64,000 nucleotides of DNA, taken from assembly GCA_003008705.1 (NCBI GenBank), contig PDUO01000001.1:868001-932000 (forward strand). The letters are read 5' to 3'. The position numbers and the translations under genes are program-made. Below are positions 1-11,003 of the stretch, one piece after another. The notes beneath the pieces were generated by a model. The model ran no database searches. It worked only from the letters and a program-made list of their open reading frames with translations, and had not been told where the DNA came from. Source of the DNA: Pezicula radicicola (Eukaryota; Ascomycota; Leotiomycetes; Helotiales; Dermateaceae). Positions within the stretch are counted from its first letter, which is position 1; each line of letters starts with the position of its first letter.

Positions 1-332
1 GAGAAGGGCCTACTTATAGTGGCAGTCAATGGCTATTCCCATATATTCACTGAATTCAACAAAATGTTTTTACAATCTACAAAGGATTAAGTTGATAGAG
101 TGATGACCACAACTTTTGGTACACATACACACACAGTTGGATCTATATCTTTAAGTACTTTCATTATGTTTATTCTATTCTTGTATCCTATCTCTACCAT
201 TACACATAGGCTCCCGAAACGAGAGCCTTCTCCGTACTCCATATGTTAATGCTTTGTATCCATATCCAATGCACCTGTGTTATGCCCGACCCAACGCTAT
301 GCAAAAACTTCACTAAATACAAACAGGTCGAC
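1..332. other. Intergenic, 3' of cdc6
   Basis: AT-rich sequence downstream of the cdc6 stop codon. I see no gene or RNA here. It probably contains the cdc6 3' UTR and polyadenylation region. Confidence 0.5.
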
Positions 333-2290
333 TTAGTCAAGACCCTGACCACTCAAAATACTCTTCAGAATACCAGCACCAAGGCCCTCTACAGCTTGTT
401 CCATCTCTTTCTCACCAACACAACTACCAATTTGCTTTTCATCACCAATACCAACGCCACCACCGAACTTTCTTGCTCTTTTGCTAGGCGTGCTTAACCC
501 AACAAAGGAACCGTTCTTTCCGTCTACTGCACTGACCAGAGAGAGCGTTTCCAGACTACCGATGACGTCTCGGAACTCAGTACTTGTGAGAGGGTGGAGT
601 ATCGAGTCTCGCGTGCAGAGCATGCTGTACGTGGTGTAAAGAGCCTTGATTGTTGGGGCTGCATTGGTCGACTTCGAGGGTGTGGCCAGAACGTTGGCGG
701 CCGCAGTTCTTTTCCGCTTCTCAAGAGCCATTAAAGCACACAGAGCTGCTTTTTGTTGCAGATTGAGGGTCTTGAGCCGCTGGTTGGCACCATTGCCAAA
801 AGTAGACGCTGTGATTTTATTGACGTGTGAGATGCTTGCCCGCGGTGCTGTCTCCACTGTTAGAGTAGCAAGCGACTGAGCAAGCGTTCTTGACTTTTGT
901 GTGGATGGACCACCAGGCGAAGCGAGGTTGATATTCTCCTCAAGTGCCCTCTTAGAGGGACTAACTTGAAGCATCTCCTCCTTCAATACCAGTTCGTGCT
1001 TTTGTTTGATTTCAGATTCGATCACATCTATTGCTCTTCGACAGATATCGAATGCTTTTCGTAAGTCTCCGGTTTGACTGGCTACCTTTCTGGAGCAAAG
1101 ATCAATTGCCGCCGGATGGAGAAACGGAATGTAATCCGGTGTTGGGCTTTCAGCAGATATGAGTGACTTTAGCCGAGTAGTAATCACTGTCTTGATCTGA
1201 GCCGCAGTGTAAGGAAGAAATGGGAGAAGCTGAGGCTTCAAATTTCGAGCCTTGAGTCGAGGAAGAAATCTGTCGGTTAAGTCTAAGGCGTTCGCAATCC
1301 CAACTAGGATGAGATGTGAAGATTTCTGCAAAGACCATTCAAACAGCTTGTATAGACTCTCCAAGTCTAGTGTGAGAATATGATCAATCTCATCCAGAGT
1401 GATGAGATAGATGTGATTGGTCTTCTTCCTCGGCACAAACATGCCCTGTAGTGTCTGTACTTCTTCTCCTTCTAGGATTTCAATATCGCCGCACAAAGTC
1501 TCCAATAGGTTGGCGTAGAGATCCTTGGATGTTTTCATGCTCATGCAGTTGACATAGGCCTTTCTTAGAGTGGGCGATTCTTCAAAATCGTTCGTAACCT
1601 CATTGACCATGGCGCTTTTCCCTGTCCCCGGCGGGCCACTAACATAAAGACAACCTCCCCCAATGCTAGATATGCGCTCTTGGATAAAGCTCGCCAATTC
1701 CTGTCGTTCAGTCTCTCTCCCAACAAGTCGCCCGGACTCGGTGCTACGTGTAAACAGCAACCGAGCTTTACTGTACACAGTTGTGAGCGAGCCACCAGGC
1801 GTTGTAGGTGTACGAGGAGTCCGTGGAGTTAAAGCTTTGCCGGTTACAGTGACACGGTGCCTTGGGGTGATTGGTGTCTTCTTCGAGAGCGCGTCTCTGT
1901 GACGAGGAGTTTGTGGTATCGGAATATGGACCTCCACAGCCTTCACATTCCCATTGCTTGGTTTGGCAGTGTTAAAGTGAGTCTTGATTTTGGCTGGAGA
2001 TAGAGGAATCCGTCTAGTAGGACCGTGCTTCGCTGGGGTTGATCTGGTCTGGCGTGGTTCGCAGAGCTCGTCGACGTCCATTGAGTCATCATCTTGAATA
2101 TTGTCGGACGCATGGCTTTGAATAAAAGGGTTCTCATTCTCGTCATTGAATATTTCGCTCTGGGCTTGCTGTTTGACGCGTTTTGAGGAACCTAAACTGT
2201 GTGAGTAGGCGACTTTCTACCATCTGTTGATTCGTCCTTACCTGCGCACGTAGAGTTTCTGGTTCGCTTACCCAATACAGCAGATGCCAT
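333..2290 (-). CDS. CDC6: Cdc6/Cdc18 replication-licensing AAA+ ATPase
   Basis: Cdc6 works with ORC to load the Mcm2-7 helicase at replication origins in the nucleus. Two exons, 2290-2242 and 2191-333, are separated by a 50 nt GT-AG intron; the joined frame encodes about 635 aa. The AAA+ core has Walker A GPPGTGKS near residue 202 and Walker B LDEID near 283, followed by a C-terminal winged-helix region. The N-terminal ~150 residues are rich in SP/TP sites followed by basic residues (TPRTPRTP, SPAK, TPRH). These are typical CDK sites through which Cdc6 is turned over or excluded (family knowledge). The start at 2290 is preferred to the internal ATG at 2081 because exon 1 adds a basic, KR-rich N-terminus in frame. 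It is divergently transcribed from the PhoD-like gene. The alternative, an Orc1 subunit, is less likely because no BAH domain is present. Confidence 0.93.
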
Positions 2291-3384
2291 CGTGGAGATT
2301 GTTCTTGCCGTGTCTTGGGGGAGAAAAGGCACTTGAGTTGAGGATTTGGAGAAAGGAAGGAAGAAGTAGTGTATGGGGATGGCCGAGGGAGATGAAGAAA
2401 TCGCGACCTTGGCCATTTACGCGATCATGGACGCGACAAAACACGCTAGTAAAACCACTTTACAAAAGGTGGCTGGAAAGGGGTTTCCGACACGTGATTC
2501 AACTCCACCCTTCGAATTTTTTTGGTTTTCCCCCTACATTGTCATTTCTTCGTTTACTTGCTTGCTTGCTTGTTAAACTTGGGTTTCAAACGGGATATGA
2601 AGTAGAGGCAGTTGACATATATCGGACAACTCTTACATACTTCGTATGTTCTAGCCCAACCCCAACCCAACCCAAAGCCCTCGAGCACTCTCCAAAAGGA
2701 ACACCGCCACCCCCTGCAAGTGCATCTGCACCAAGTGTGCCAAAGTACGAAAGTCCTCGGGGAGCTCCACCAAGTATTCATGGTGCCAAAGTATTCCGGC
2801 ATGGACAGACAGATATTCGCATTGATGTTATTGATTCAAGGGCTCAATAAAAAGAGGTACAGTGCCAGAGTCACAATCGTTCCGGCGGTAAGAAGCGCAG
2901 TCGTCGCAAATGTCACCAAGATGCCCTAGTAGAGAAATATACAGGTTACGCGCCCAGTACTTTCCAGCGCGATGAGTGGCTGAGGCTGGCCCAGCTGTCA
3001 GCGCTTCCACAAGACCCAATCAACTTGTATTCAGCCGCCGCATCGACGTCTTCGTTATTTCCATCCTGGAAGTGCGCGGGTGCCGGTATGCGACTCATCA
3101 TCCTGATCCAGCGTTTGGCTTAAAATATTCCTTTATCTGTTTCGTCTCCCGCATCTTAGTCTTTTCAAGCACCTCTCAGGTTTGCGCATCTTCCGTTTGT
3201 TGTTGGTCTCCATCGCGGCCGGTCGCTGAATTCCGACCTCTAAATCTGATAGCGACCCCGCCTTGTGCAGCGATCTTCTGTGCCTCATGATAGCTTACCC
3301 GTTCTCCTGAGCAGCATCCTATAAATAAAACTTTGTGCGTCACTTAGCGAAACATCTACAGAAGCAGGTACCTTGTGCCTGGCC
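2291..3384. promoter_or_regulatory. Divergent promoter region, cdc6 / WW-PhoD gene
   Basis: About 1.1 kb between two divergently transcribed genes. The cdc6-proximal end holds clustered CGCG cores (separate entry). A CACGTG E-box lies at 2491-2496, the type bound by Pho4/NUC-1 bHLH factors; its use is unknown. Short T-rich and TTGC repeats occur near 2555-2575. Open frames here have no recognisable protein features, and I consider them chance. Confidence 0.4.
2402..2436. promoter_or_regulatory. Cluster of MCB-like CGCG motifs upstream of cdc6
   Basis: Three CGCG cores lie within 35 bp: TCGCGA near 2401-2406, ACGCGA at 2419-2424 and ACGCGA at 2431-2436, about 110-150 bp upstream of the cdc6 start. 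In yeasts, MBF binds ACGCGT-type boxes and drives CDC6/cdc18 at G1/S. The match is to the core rather than the full palindrome, so this is a suggestion only. Confidence 0.4.
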
Positions 3385-6300
3385 ATGGCTGCTCGCAACG
3401 GGAGACCAGATGAGGAACTTTTCCTCAACCGCCCCTCCTCGAACGGCGAAGATAGTCCTACTGTCGAGCCTTTGAGAATCAGCAAACCCCTCAGTCCAAA
3501 GCCTCGGGCAGACTCAGCAGCTTCTGGCAGATTCAACTATCCGCCCCCAACTGGCAAGCAATCATTTCCACTGCCGCCTGGAGCATCCAGCTCTGCCAGT
3601 CCCCTGCCGTACCCGGACGACGACGAAGACATCTACGATAAGCCACGACCGGTCGAACATCGACCATACCGTGCTCCCTATCCAGACGATCGAAGACCTA
3701 CGCCAGATAGAGGAAGTTCAGCGGGGTCGAGTGATCAGGGAAGGCCATCTGCTACCGGGAGGCAGACTTCGTATGATACAACACCTAGGTTGGGGTCTAG
3801 TCCTGTAGAAAAGAAGGGTTCACGGTTGGCAGAAAGACGGGGTGCAGCTCCAAAACCCCTCCCCGAGTCTCCTGGTCCAGATATTCCGGACAAAGAGGGC
3901 TTATTTGCAGTGGCACCCAAGAGAGATCCAAAGTCTTCGACTGGCCCAGAACGACCTGCGAAGACACCCACATACCCTGAAATTGCTCAACAGCAATACT
4001 ATCCTCCGCCAGCTCCCGACTCATCTAGTAGCAATGGAAATCTAGCGTCGCCAACTCCTAACGCCATGAACAGATTTGCTTCGACAGCTTCAACGTCGAC
4101 TACAAGGGCTACTCGGGGTTCCCCTCCACCGCCCGAAACCCCAATTCTGGGCCCCGGCGAGCATGTAGGAGGTGGTATTGAGGCTCGTTATGCTGCCGCA
4201 GGAATTTCTGGTACAGCTACTTTGAGCAGTCTTCAAGCCCAAAATGCTGCGGCAGCCCAACGAGCAGGTCAATATAATCCGCCTCCTGTTCCGCAAATGC
4301 CACAATCTCCTGGCCCTGCTCCAAGACCATGGACGCCTACAGAATCTCCAGATAACCAACCTCATGGCCCTCCTACAGTCTACCAGGGTTTGAATCAAGT
4401 TTCTGCTTCAACTTCACCACCAAGAGAACATGGGAGGCAAGGCTCTGGCGGCTCAGGATCTCAAAACCATGCCCTGGAAGAAGACTTTCAGCGCATGCAA
4501 ATGTCTGCCGATCCACCCCCAGCATACTCAAGTGTGAGTGTTGCAGGTGCAAATGGTGCTAGTAGTGCATATCCAAACGAAAAGCGTGCTGCAGTTCCAG
4601 CTCCCATTAATACCGCTTCGAAGCCAAATATTGCTGCTCCTCTTGCATCGCCTGCTACGCATCCTGATCATCCTGCGTTTGCCAATGATCCTAGGATTCA
4701 GCCATTTAGTCCTCAGCAGAATGCTCAAACTGCACCTGTGCAGCAATTTGCAAATGCCTCTCCCTTCCAAGGTGCTGGTCCTGCCTCACCGCCACCACTT
4801 CCGGAAGGTTGGATAGCACATCTGGACCAGAACTCAGGTCAGTACTATTATATACACCTTGCTACACAAGCTACTCAGTGGGAATTCCCCAATGGACCTT
4901 TGCCGCTGAATCATGATACTGCACCTCTGTCCCCAACGATTTCGACATATGGAAATCCTTTAGCATCCCCAGGTCTAAGTATGTTTGGCGGCAAGACTCC
5001 ACTTGCTTCTCCAGGGTTTCCTCCACATACACCTGGCTACGCTGAGAGTATCATGAGTATGACCTCTCAGGCTCCTACTGCTGCAGGTTTCTCCGGGCCA
5101 CCTCCAAGTGCTGGAGTCGATATGTATAAGGTCGCACCAACAAATGGCGTCTACTTTGGTCCTTATTTGAGATATGTAAATATGGACTTTGAGAGGGGCC
5201 TTTGGTTAGGAACTATCATGCTCGTTACAGATGCTCCACAACCACCGACAATTCATATTCATCAGAGTGTTGACTTGTCCCCAAATCCACGACAGCTTAA
5301 GCCAAATCCCATTTCGACTCACCAAAGATGGACTTTCTATCGTTATGATGTTGACCTTCAAATGGGTGAGGGAGCAAGTGATAAATGGACATATGCCATA
5401 ACCTCACACTTAGGGTGTACTCGTTATGAGTTTCTGGTTGCAGGTCGCTTCGAGACCAATTGGCGGTTCATAGCACATTCTGGCAATGATTTTGCCATGA
5501 ACACAACGGCGAATGAGCGGTCCAAGCTTGGAGGTGTAGGTTTTCTATGGAAGGATATTCTCCAGAAAAACGTTGAGTGTGGTGGCTTCCACGTGCAACT
5601 CGGTCTAGGAGACCAAATATATGGTGACAGATTATGGAAAGAAATTCCACTTCTCAAGCAATGGCTTGCTATGAGTGGGAAGGAAAACCGGAGGACTGCC
5701 GCCTGGACTGCCAGACATGAGGAAGATGTTTCTCATGCATATTTTCATTATTACACGAGCCACTTTGATCAACCATATTTGAGGGAGGCTTTTGCCCAAA
5801 TTCCTCATATCCTCCAAATAGATGACCATGATATGTAAGCCACCCAAACTGAAGCTTTTCAACTGATGCTGATACAACTTAGCTTCGATGGCTTTGGCTC
5901 CTACCCAGAGTACATGCAAACATCAAACATGTTCAAGAACATTGGGCGCATTGGTATCGAGATGTATCTTCTCTTCCAGCACCACACAACATTAGAGATT
6001 CTTCGAAATGTCAGCGCTGATACAGATCTATTCACAATCACTGGCCAAGGCTGGCATTTTGTTAAGTACTTGGGGCCAGCAGTTGTGGTTGTTGGACCAG
6101 ATTGCCGCTCGGAGCGAAATCAGCGGCAGGTGCTTGCAGGTCCAACATATCAGGGCATTTTCCCCAAGGTAGCCACGTTGCCACCTAGTGTTCAGCACTG
6201 CATCTGGATGATCTCCGTTCCGATAGTATACCCTCGCCTGGAGGCAGTCGAAAGCCTCGCTCATACAATGGCGACAGGGAAGAAGGCAGTCACTGGTACT

Positions 6301-7102
6301 TACAACTTACTTGGCAAAGTGACCAGCTCTGTAGCTGGCGTTGTTGGCGGCAAAGAAGTTGTTGCGTCTGGCTTTTCGCAGGTCAAGAAAGCCGTCGGTA
6401 AATCTGGCCTAATGGGCGGCGTTCTCAACACGTTCGGTGATATTGATATTGCCGATGAACTTCGAGATATGTGGACCCATGATTCTAAGGACCTTGAGCG
6501 AACCTACCTGATTCGAACGTTGCAAGGAATCGCACGCCAGAAGGGTATCCGTATGACATTTTTGTCTGGAGGTAAGACAACTCACTCAACCGAGCCTCAG
6601 GTAGGGTTAAACCACTAACCATCTACTAGATGTTAGCTGCTGTGGTGCAGGTCTAGTCCATGACCCAGCGCATCCTAGCGACCATAAGACAATGTACCAA
6701 GTCATCTCCTCCGCCGTAGTTGCCGCGCCTCCTCCATCGTATGTCTTGAAGATGCTTCACAATAACAAACCACTCTATGTCCCACAGAACGGACAGAAGA
6801 CCACAAATCAACCTTCTGACACCAAAGAAGACATGATGGAGATATTCCAAACTGATACTAATGGTGGGCCACGAGAGTTGAAAAAACTGATGGGGAGAAG
6901 GAATTATGTTGCTTTTGTGGCGTATGATCCAGAAGCTCTACCTCTTGGGGGTACTTCCCAGCATGGAAGTGTGCATAGCGGGCAGCAAGGTCTGGCAAAA
7001 CTTAGTCTGGCGGTGGACTTTGTAGTGCAAGGGGATAGTGGCTTCACACCTCCCACGAAGTATGGACCCGTCATCATACCGAGCCTCGAATTTGGGAGAT
7101 AA
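3385..7102 (+). CDS. WW-domain plus PhoD-like phosphatase protein
   Basis: Three exons (3385-5834, 5883-6571, 6630-7102) give about 1203 aa. The first ~470 residues are proline/serine-rich and disordered. A WW domain follows, with signature tryptophans near residues 476 and 499, so the protein probably binds proline-rich ligands. The C-terminal ~600 residues carry PhoD-type metallophosphatase motifs: LGDQIYGD near 743, DDHDIFDGFG at 813 (rebuilt across intron 1) and SGDVSCCGAG (rebuilt across intron 2). PhoD enzymes hydrolyse phosphate mono- or diesters with Fe/Ca centres; the substrate here is unknown. There is no signal peptide, so it is probably intracellular. The start at 3385 is the first ATG in frame and has a good context (GGCCATGG). 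The frame extends upstream only through a TTG codon. Confidence 0.85.
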
Positions 7103-7312
7103 TATATCCTGGCAAATATAGTTATGAAGGGTCTGAGCATTTTGAAGAGCGGAGTTTTCTCTTGGGAGCGATGGCGATTTGAGTTTTTTGATATATTCGT
7201 TCTATTCCCATAAATAAAACCCCCCTTGCTAAAACGCAATCATGGCAACTCTGCTACAATGCTTTCTTGTGATCTCATACTCCGATTCTCATAACATACT
7301 CCCGGATTTTAG

Positions 7313-8267
7313 TCAGATATTAAACAACTTCTTCAATTGTGCAGCGGTATCATCAGGATCTATGACTGAATGACCAATCGTTCTCTTGTCTTCATAAATC
7401 TCATAATCGTTTCCGCCCTTGTATGTCTTGTCACCGAAAAAGTGAATGGTTGTGTACTCGACTCCGCCAGGCTGCTTGGCTTCGTTCTCTAGGTGTTGCA
7501 GACAGTATGTCTTGTCCCAACCGACAGGGAAGATGTCAAAAGAGATCTGTCCTCCAATCGAATATCTGCAAAGTCCCCCAATTAGCCCTCAATCGGGTAT
7601 GCTTGCCCAAAATCTTCCTCTCAAAGTAGGTGTAGTATGTAGGACTCACGTCAAGCCCAAATCGGCAAACTTCTCTTTCAAAACGCCAACAAACTTCTCA
7701 CGGATCTTATGTTCCAGATCATACTTCTCATACTCATTCCTCTCGGTGACACTAGCATTCCTTCCAATGGGACTAACATTGATCAGACCATTGCGAAACT
7801 CGACAAAGGTGCCTCTCTTGATGGGAATATCCAAGTCAGCAATGTAGTGCAAGATGAACTTAACAAGCTCCTTGTACTTGGGTTCTCCGATCCACTTGAT
7901 AAAGGAATTTGAGGCAAGCGGTACGCCGGATTTGTAGGCCGTGAGCCCGTTCTCTGCGAAGCAGAAGTCGAAGAGGTCGGTGACGGGGGTTTCGGACGTG
8001 CCTAGCTGTTCTTGTTGCTTTGCGAGGTCGCTGCCGCCTACGAATCCGATGGCGCAGGATTGGCGGAGCGTGTGTAGGAGTTGTAGCATCTCGGGCGTTA
8101 CCGTCTGGTTTATTGTATGCATAGTTAGTAAGGGTCTTGAAGTTGTTTGGAGGGGTAGGCGGGGTTGAACGAACTCGGCGCGCGAGCGTGAGGGTTTTGT
8201 CCACATCGAAGAGACAGATTGTGTTTGCGATGGGTCGCTGGTCGAGGGGTGGATAGGGAGAGGCCAT
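7313..8267 (-). CDS. SEC53: Phosphomannomutase (Sec53/PMM)
   Basis: Converts mannose-6-phosphate to mannose-1-phosphate for GDP-mannose, protein glycosylation and GPI-anchor synthesis in the cytosol. Three exons (8267-8175, 8104-7650, 7565-7313) encode 266 aa, the normal PMM length. The haloacid-dehalogenase catalytic motif is FDVDKTLT with aspartates at 21 and 23. Downstream PMM landmarks include [44 protein letters not shown] and FFGDKT. Intron 1 (70 nt) starts with the less usual donor GTTCGT but has a clear CTAAC branch site; skipping it breaks the frame. A lysine sits where many homologues have glycine after the second catalytic aspartate. Codons and context look like ordinary housekeeping DNA. 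Confidence 0.93.
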
Positions 8268-8802
8268 CTTGTTGTATTTGGGAGTAAAATGGGAGTGATT
8301 TTGTGCTGGTGAGGGTGTTCGTCGAGGTTCAATTGAAGTGGGCAGTCTCGATTATTTTATGTTGTTTTGGTGGGGAAGCTCGTAGCCACGCAGCCACGGG
8401 GGGCCGTTGATCAGCCATTGGTGCTCGCCCCTGGTTCTAATTTGAGCGTATTGTAATTTACAGAAAATATCTGTCCTTATTTTTCTACAGTGAGGCATTA
8501 CTGAAGCAAGAGGATGGTTTGCAATACTACCCTTTCTTAATTGTCTAATTAAATGTGCTGGTCCCTTGTTCTATATTCGAGCTCAAACAGCAATATGTGT
8601 GTCATTACTGAAGCAAGAGCATACTTTGCAAGAACATGTAGTAGATATCTGTTCTCGTTTTTTCTATCTGAGGCATTGAAGCAAGAGGGTACCTTGCAGA
8701 TCTGTATTTTCTTATTTGTCTAATTGACTGCGTCAGGGGAGAGTTGGCCAAATTCTGCAAGTCTAATAACTTCCCGCCGCTAATGTAACCTCGACCAACT
8801 CC
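8268..8802. other. Intergenic, PMM promoter / BCAT 3' side
   Basis: No gene seen. The part nearest 8267 is the presumed PMM promoter. The middle holds a degenerate three-copy repeat (separate entry). Confidence 0.4.
8471..8727. repeat. Three degenerate tandem copies of an AT-rich unit
   Basis: The string TGAAGCAAGAG, or a close variant, recurs near 8501, 8607 and 8676, each followed after a few bases by a TTTGCA/TTGCA element. The first and third copies also share a TCTGT..TTTTTCTA lead-in and a TTGTCTAATT tail. Copies are roughly 70-110 bp apart and diverged. No coding potential or transposase is visible. Confidence 0.55.
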
Positions 8803-10434
8803 TTATTCCTTCTCGTCAATAACAACTCCCCATTCATGGTCGATCTTTCCGTACATTATATCGTACAAACGTTGTTTAAAGTAAGCAGCATAGTAGCCGC
8901 TCTTACCATCTCCCATTGGAATCTCTAGGTCATTGTCCTTGAAGTTGATTGCTGAGACAGGGGTAACGAAATACTGTTATCAAAGTTAACCTCATTTCAC
9001 ATGTAGAGTTTACCGTTGAATTGGATTGAGTAACCCAAAGACCGCTAAAGCTAGTCGGGCACCCGTAGCAGGAGCAGACAATCATGCGGTGGGCAAGGTG
9101 TACTTACAGCAGTACCGCAAACGAAAGCCTCGATCATGCGGCCTTCCTTCACAGCCTCCTCAATCTCCAGCACTTGAATGAATTAGTACCATATTTTCCA
9201 CAAAGAGTACAAGTAAGAGTCGAAAGACATGCTCTCAGTATCGTGAGACACGGTTTCAAGGGTATGAGAATAGAGAAATATGTTCCTTACTCGAAAATGT
9301 TCGCTCGACAACCTCTAGAGACTTCAGCTCAGAGTTCAAGTCTTTTGAACCTTCTGTCAAGCTCGCTCTTGCAAGCTCAAGAACACTTCGTCTAGTGACT
9401 CCATCAAGGATAATCTTCTCTTCCAGCGGTGCCGTCACAAGTTCAAGCTTTCTCTCCTTGTTCGTCCAGACAACCATGAAATTGCTTGCTCCGGCCTCAG
9501 TAACCTGGTAATCTTTTCCGAAGAGCCATAAAATCTGATCGTAGCCTCTCTTCCTACCTTCCATGTGGCTCAAGAAAGCAGGTCCATAGTTGGCAGAGAC
9601 CTTCGTGTAGCCGAATCCTCCAGGCCAAGCTCGGATGTCATCTTTAGAAGCAAGGAGCTTTAGTCCAGGTGCTTTGGGAGGTGTGCCAGGTTTTGTTCCT
9701 GTGGAGAGTTCTGGCCAGGGAACGGTGATGACAAAGAGCATGACTTCCGAAGGAGTAGTGACGCCCAATTCCTCGCCGTTGCCAATTACCGTTGGTCTAA
9801 CATACAGAAAATTTCCGGGTTGAGACTTTGGAAGCCAACCTAAACAGCATCAGTAAAAAAGACCTTAGAGACTGCTTCATAAACACACGAGGTCCATCCA
9901 ATCCCAAGTATGCCTTGAGTAGTTTCTCCAGTTCAGCAGGTTCAAAATATGGCAAGGCCAGTCTCTGACTAGACGTCAAAAGTCTTCCACAGTTCCGATC
10001 AGGTCTGAAAATTCGAAGCTTGCCATCAAAACCTCGATAAACCTTCATACCTGATTTTAACCATTAGTACAGTATGTTCCTCGACCGGAAACTTTAGGGG
10101 ATGCATTCATACCCTCGAAACACGATGTAGCATAGTGTAGACATGAAGCGGTAGGCATCAGAGTCAGAGGGCCATACGGCTTAATCTCAGGAGCGTGCCA
10201 TCCTTGATCAGCAGTCCAAGTAACAGTGATCATGTGATCTGTACACTCCTTTGAACCCCAAACTTCAGCAGAATTAAGTTCTGGAACCTTGCGAAGGGAG
10301 GTGGTTTTTGTGATGCGCAGCTTTGATGCGTCTAACCCTTGCAGAGGCGACGTGGAGTCGGTCTTCGTGGAGGTCGAGTGGTCAACGCCATCTTGGATCA
10401 GAGATGACATGGAGGGAACCGAGTCCGCGGCCAT
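8803..10434 (-). CDS. Branched-chain amino-acid aminotransferase
   Basis: A PLP enzyme of fold type IV that interconverts leucine, isoleucine and valine with their 2-oxo acids. Five exons (10434-10113, 10050-9889, 9839-9291, 9172-9108, 8973-8803) encode 422 aa. Class IV motifs are present: SCFEGMKVYRG (across intron 1), RPTVIG, FGYTKVSANYGP with the likely Schiff-base lysine near 239, VTEAGASNF, and RMIEAFVCGTA read across introns 3 and 4. The start at 10434 has a strong context (ACCATGGCC). An in-frame ATG at 10530 would add 32 residues. The N-terminus has no obvious mitochondrial presequence, so a cytosolic (Bat2-like) form is possible. I cannot assign the paralogue. Confidence 0.92.
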
Positions 10435-11003
10435 GGTTTCAATGGTTGTTGGAAGTTTACTCGGTATTAGTAGATAGAATACGGAAGGACTACTGGATGA
10501 TGGATCATAAGTCAGTTGGGGGTCGACCAATTGCTTTTGGCGGAGACTACACCACTATGGCGGGGTAGAGGGGTAGGACAAGATTAGGAATTAAACTCTC
10601 TTCAAACCGGGTCAATACAATACCTTAATATTTATGCGGCACTGTAGGTAGTCTTTGCGAAGCTTTGGTCTGACCGTAGAGCCTGTATTCTGAAGTCTCG
10701 GAAAGAGAAGTCACAATAATAATGGAAGAAGAGTGGGAAAGCTTTTGGTGTTTCTGTCTGACAGTGCCTGACTCAAATGCCTTGGCTCACCGGCTTGGTA
10801 ACCTTGGAGGCAAGAGCCTATATCGGAGAAATGCTACCTACCCAGGTAATCACATGACGACACAGGTTTTTGATTGAACGCTTGTCTCTAAATAACTAAA
10901 TACTGTACATCAAGTAAATAAATTCTACAGGTTAACCGAGCCAAGGTTCTATAGTAGTACAGTACAAGAAGTTGAGTTAAAACGGTCCTGCCTGGGTCTT
11001 CCT
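10435..11003. other. Intergenic, BCAT promoter / ABC transporter 3' side
   Basis: About 570 bp with no gene or clear repeat. It should contain the BCAT promoter and the ABC transporter 3' UTR. Confidence 0.4.

Noticed and set aside
2284..2850. A 188-codon open frame opposite the cdc6 start
   Set aside because: It overlaps cdc6 exon 1 and the divergent promoter, has no domain and is proline/basic by chance.
3373..3384. Start codon 12 nt upstream of the chosen WW-PhoD start
   Set aside because: The codon is TTG, not ATG; the ATG at 3385 has a good context.
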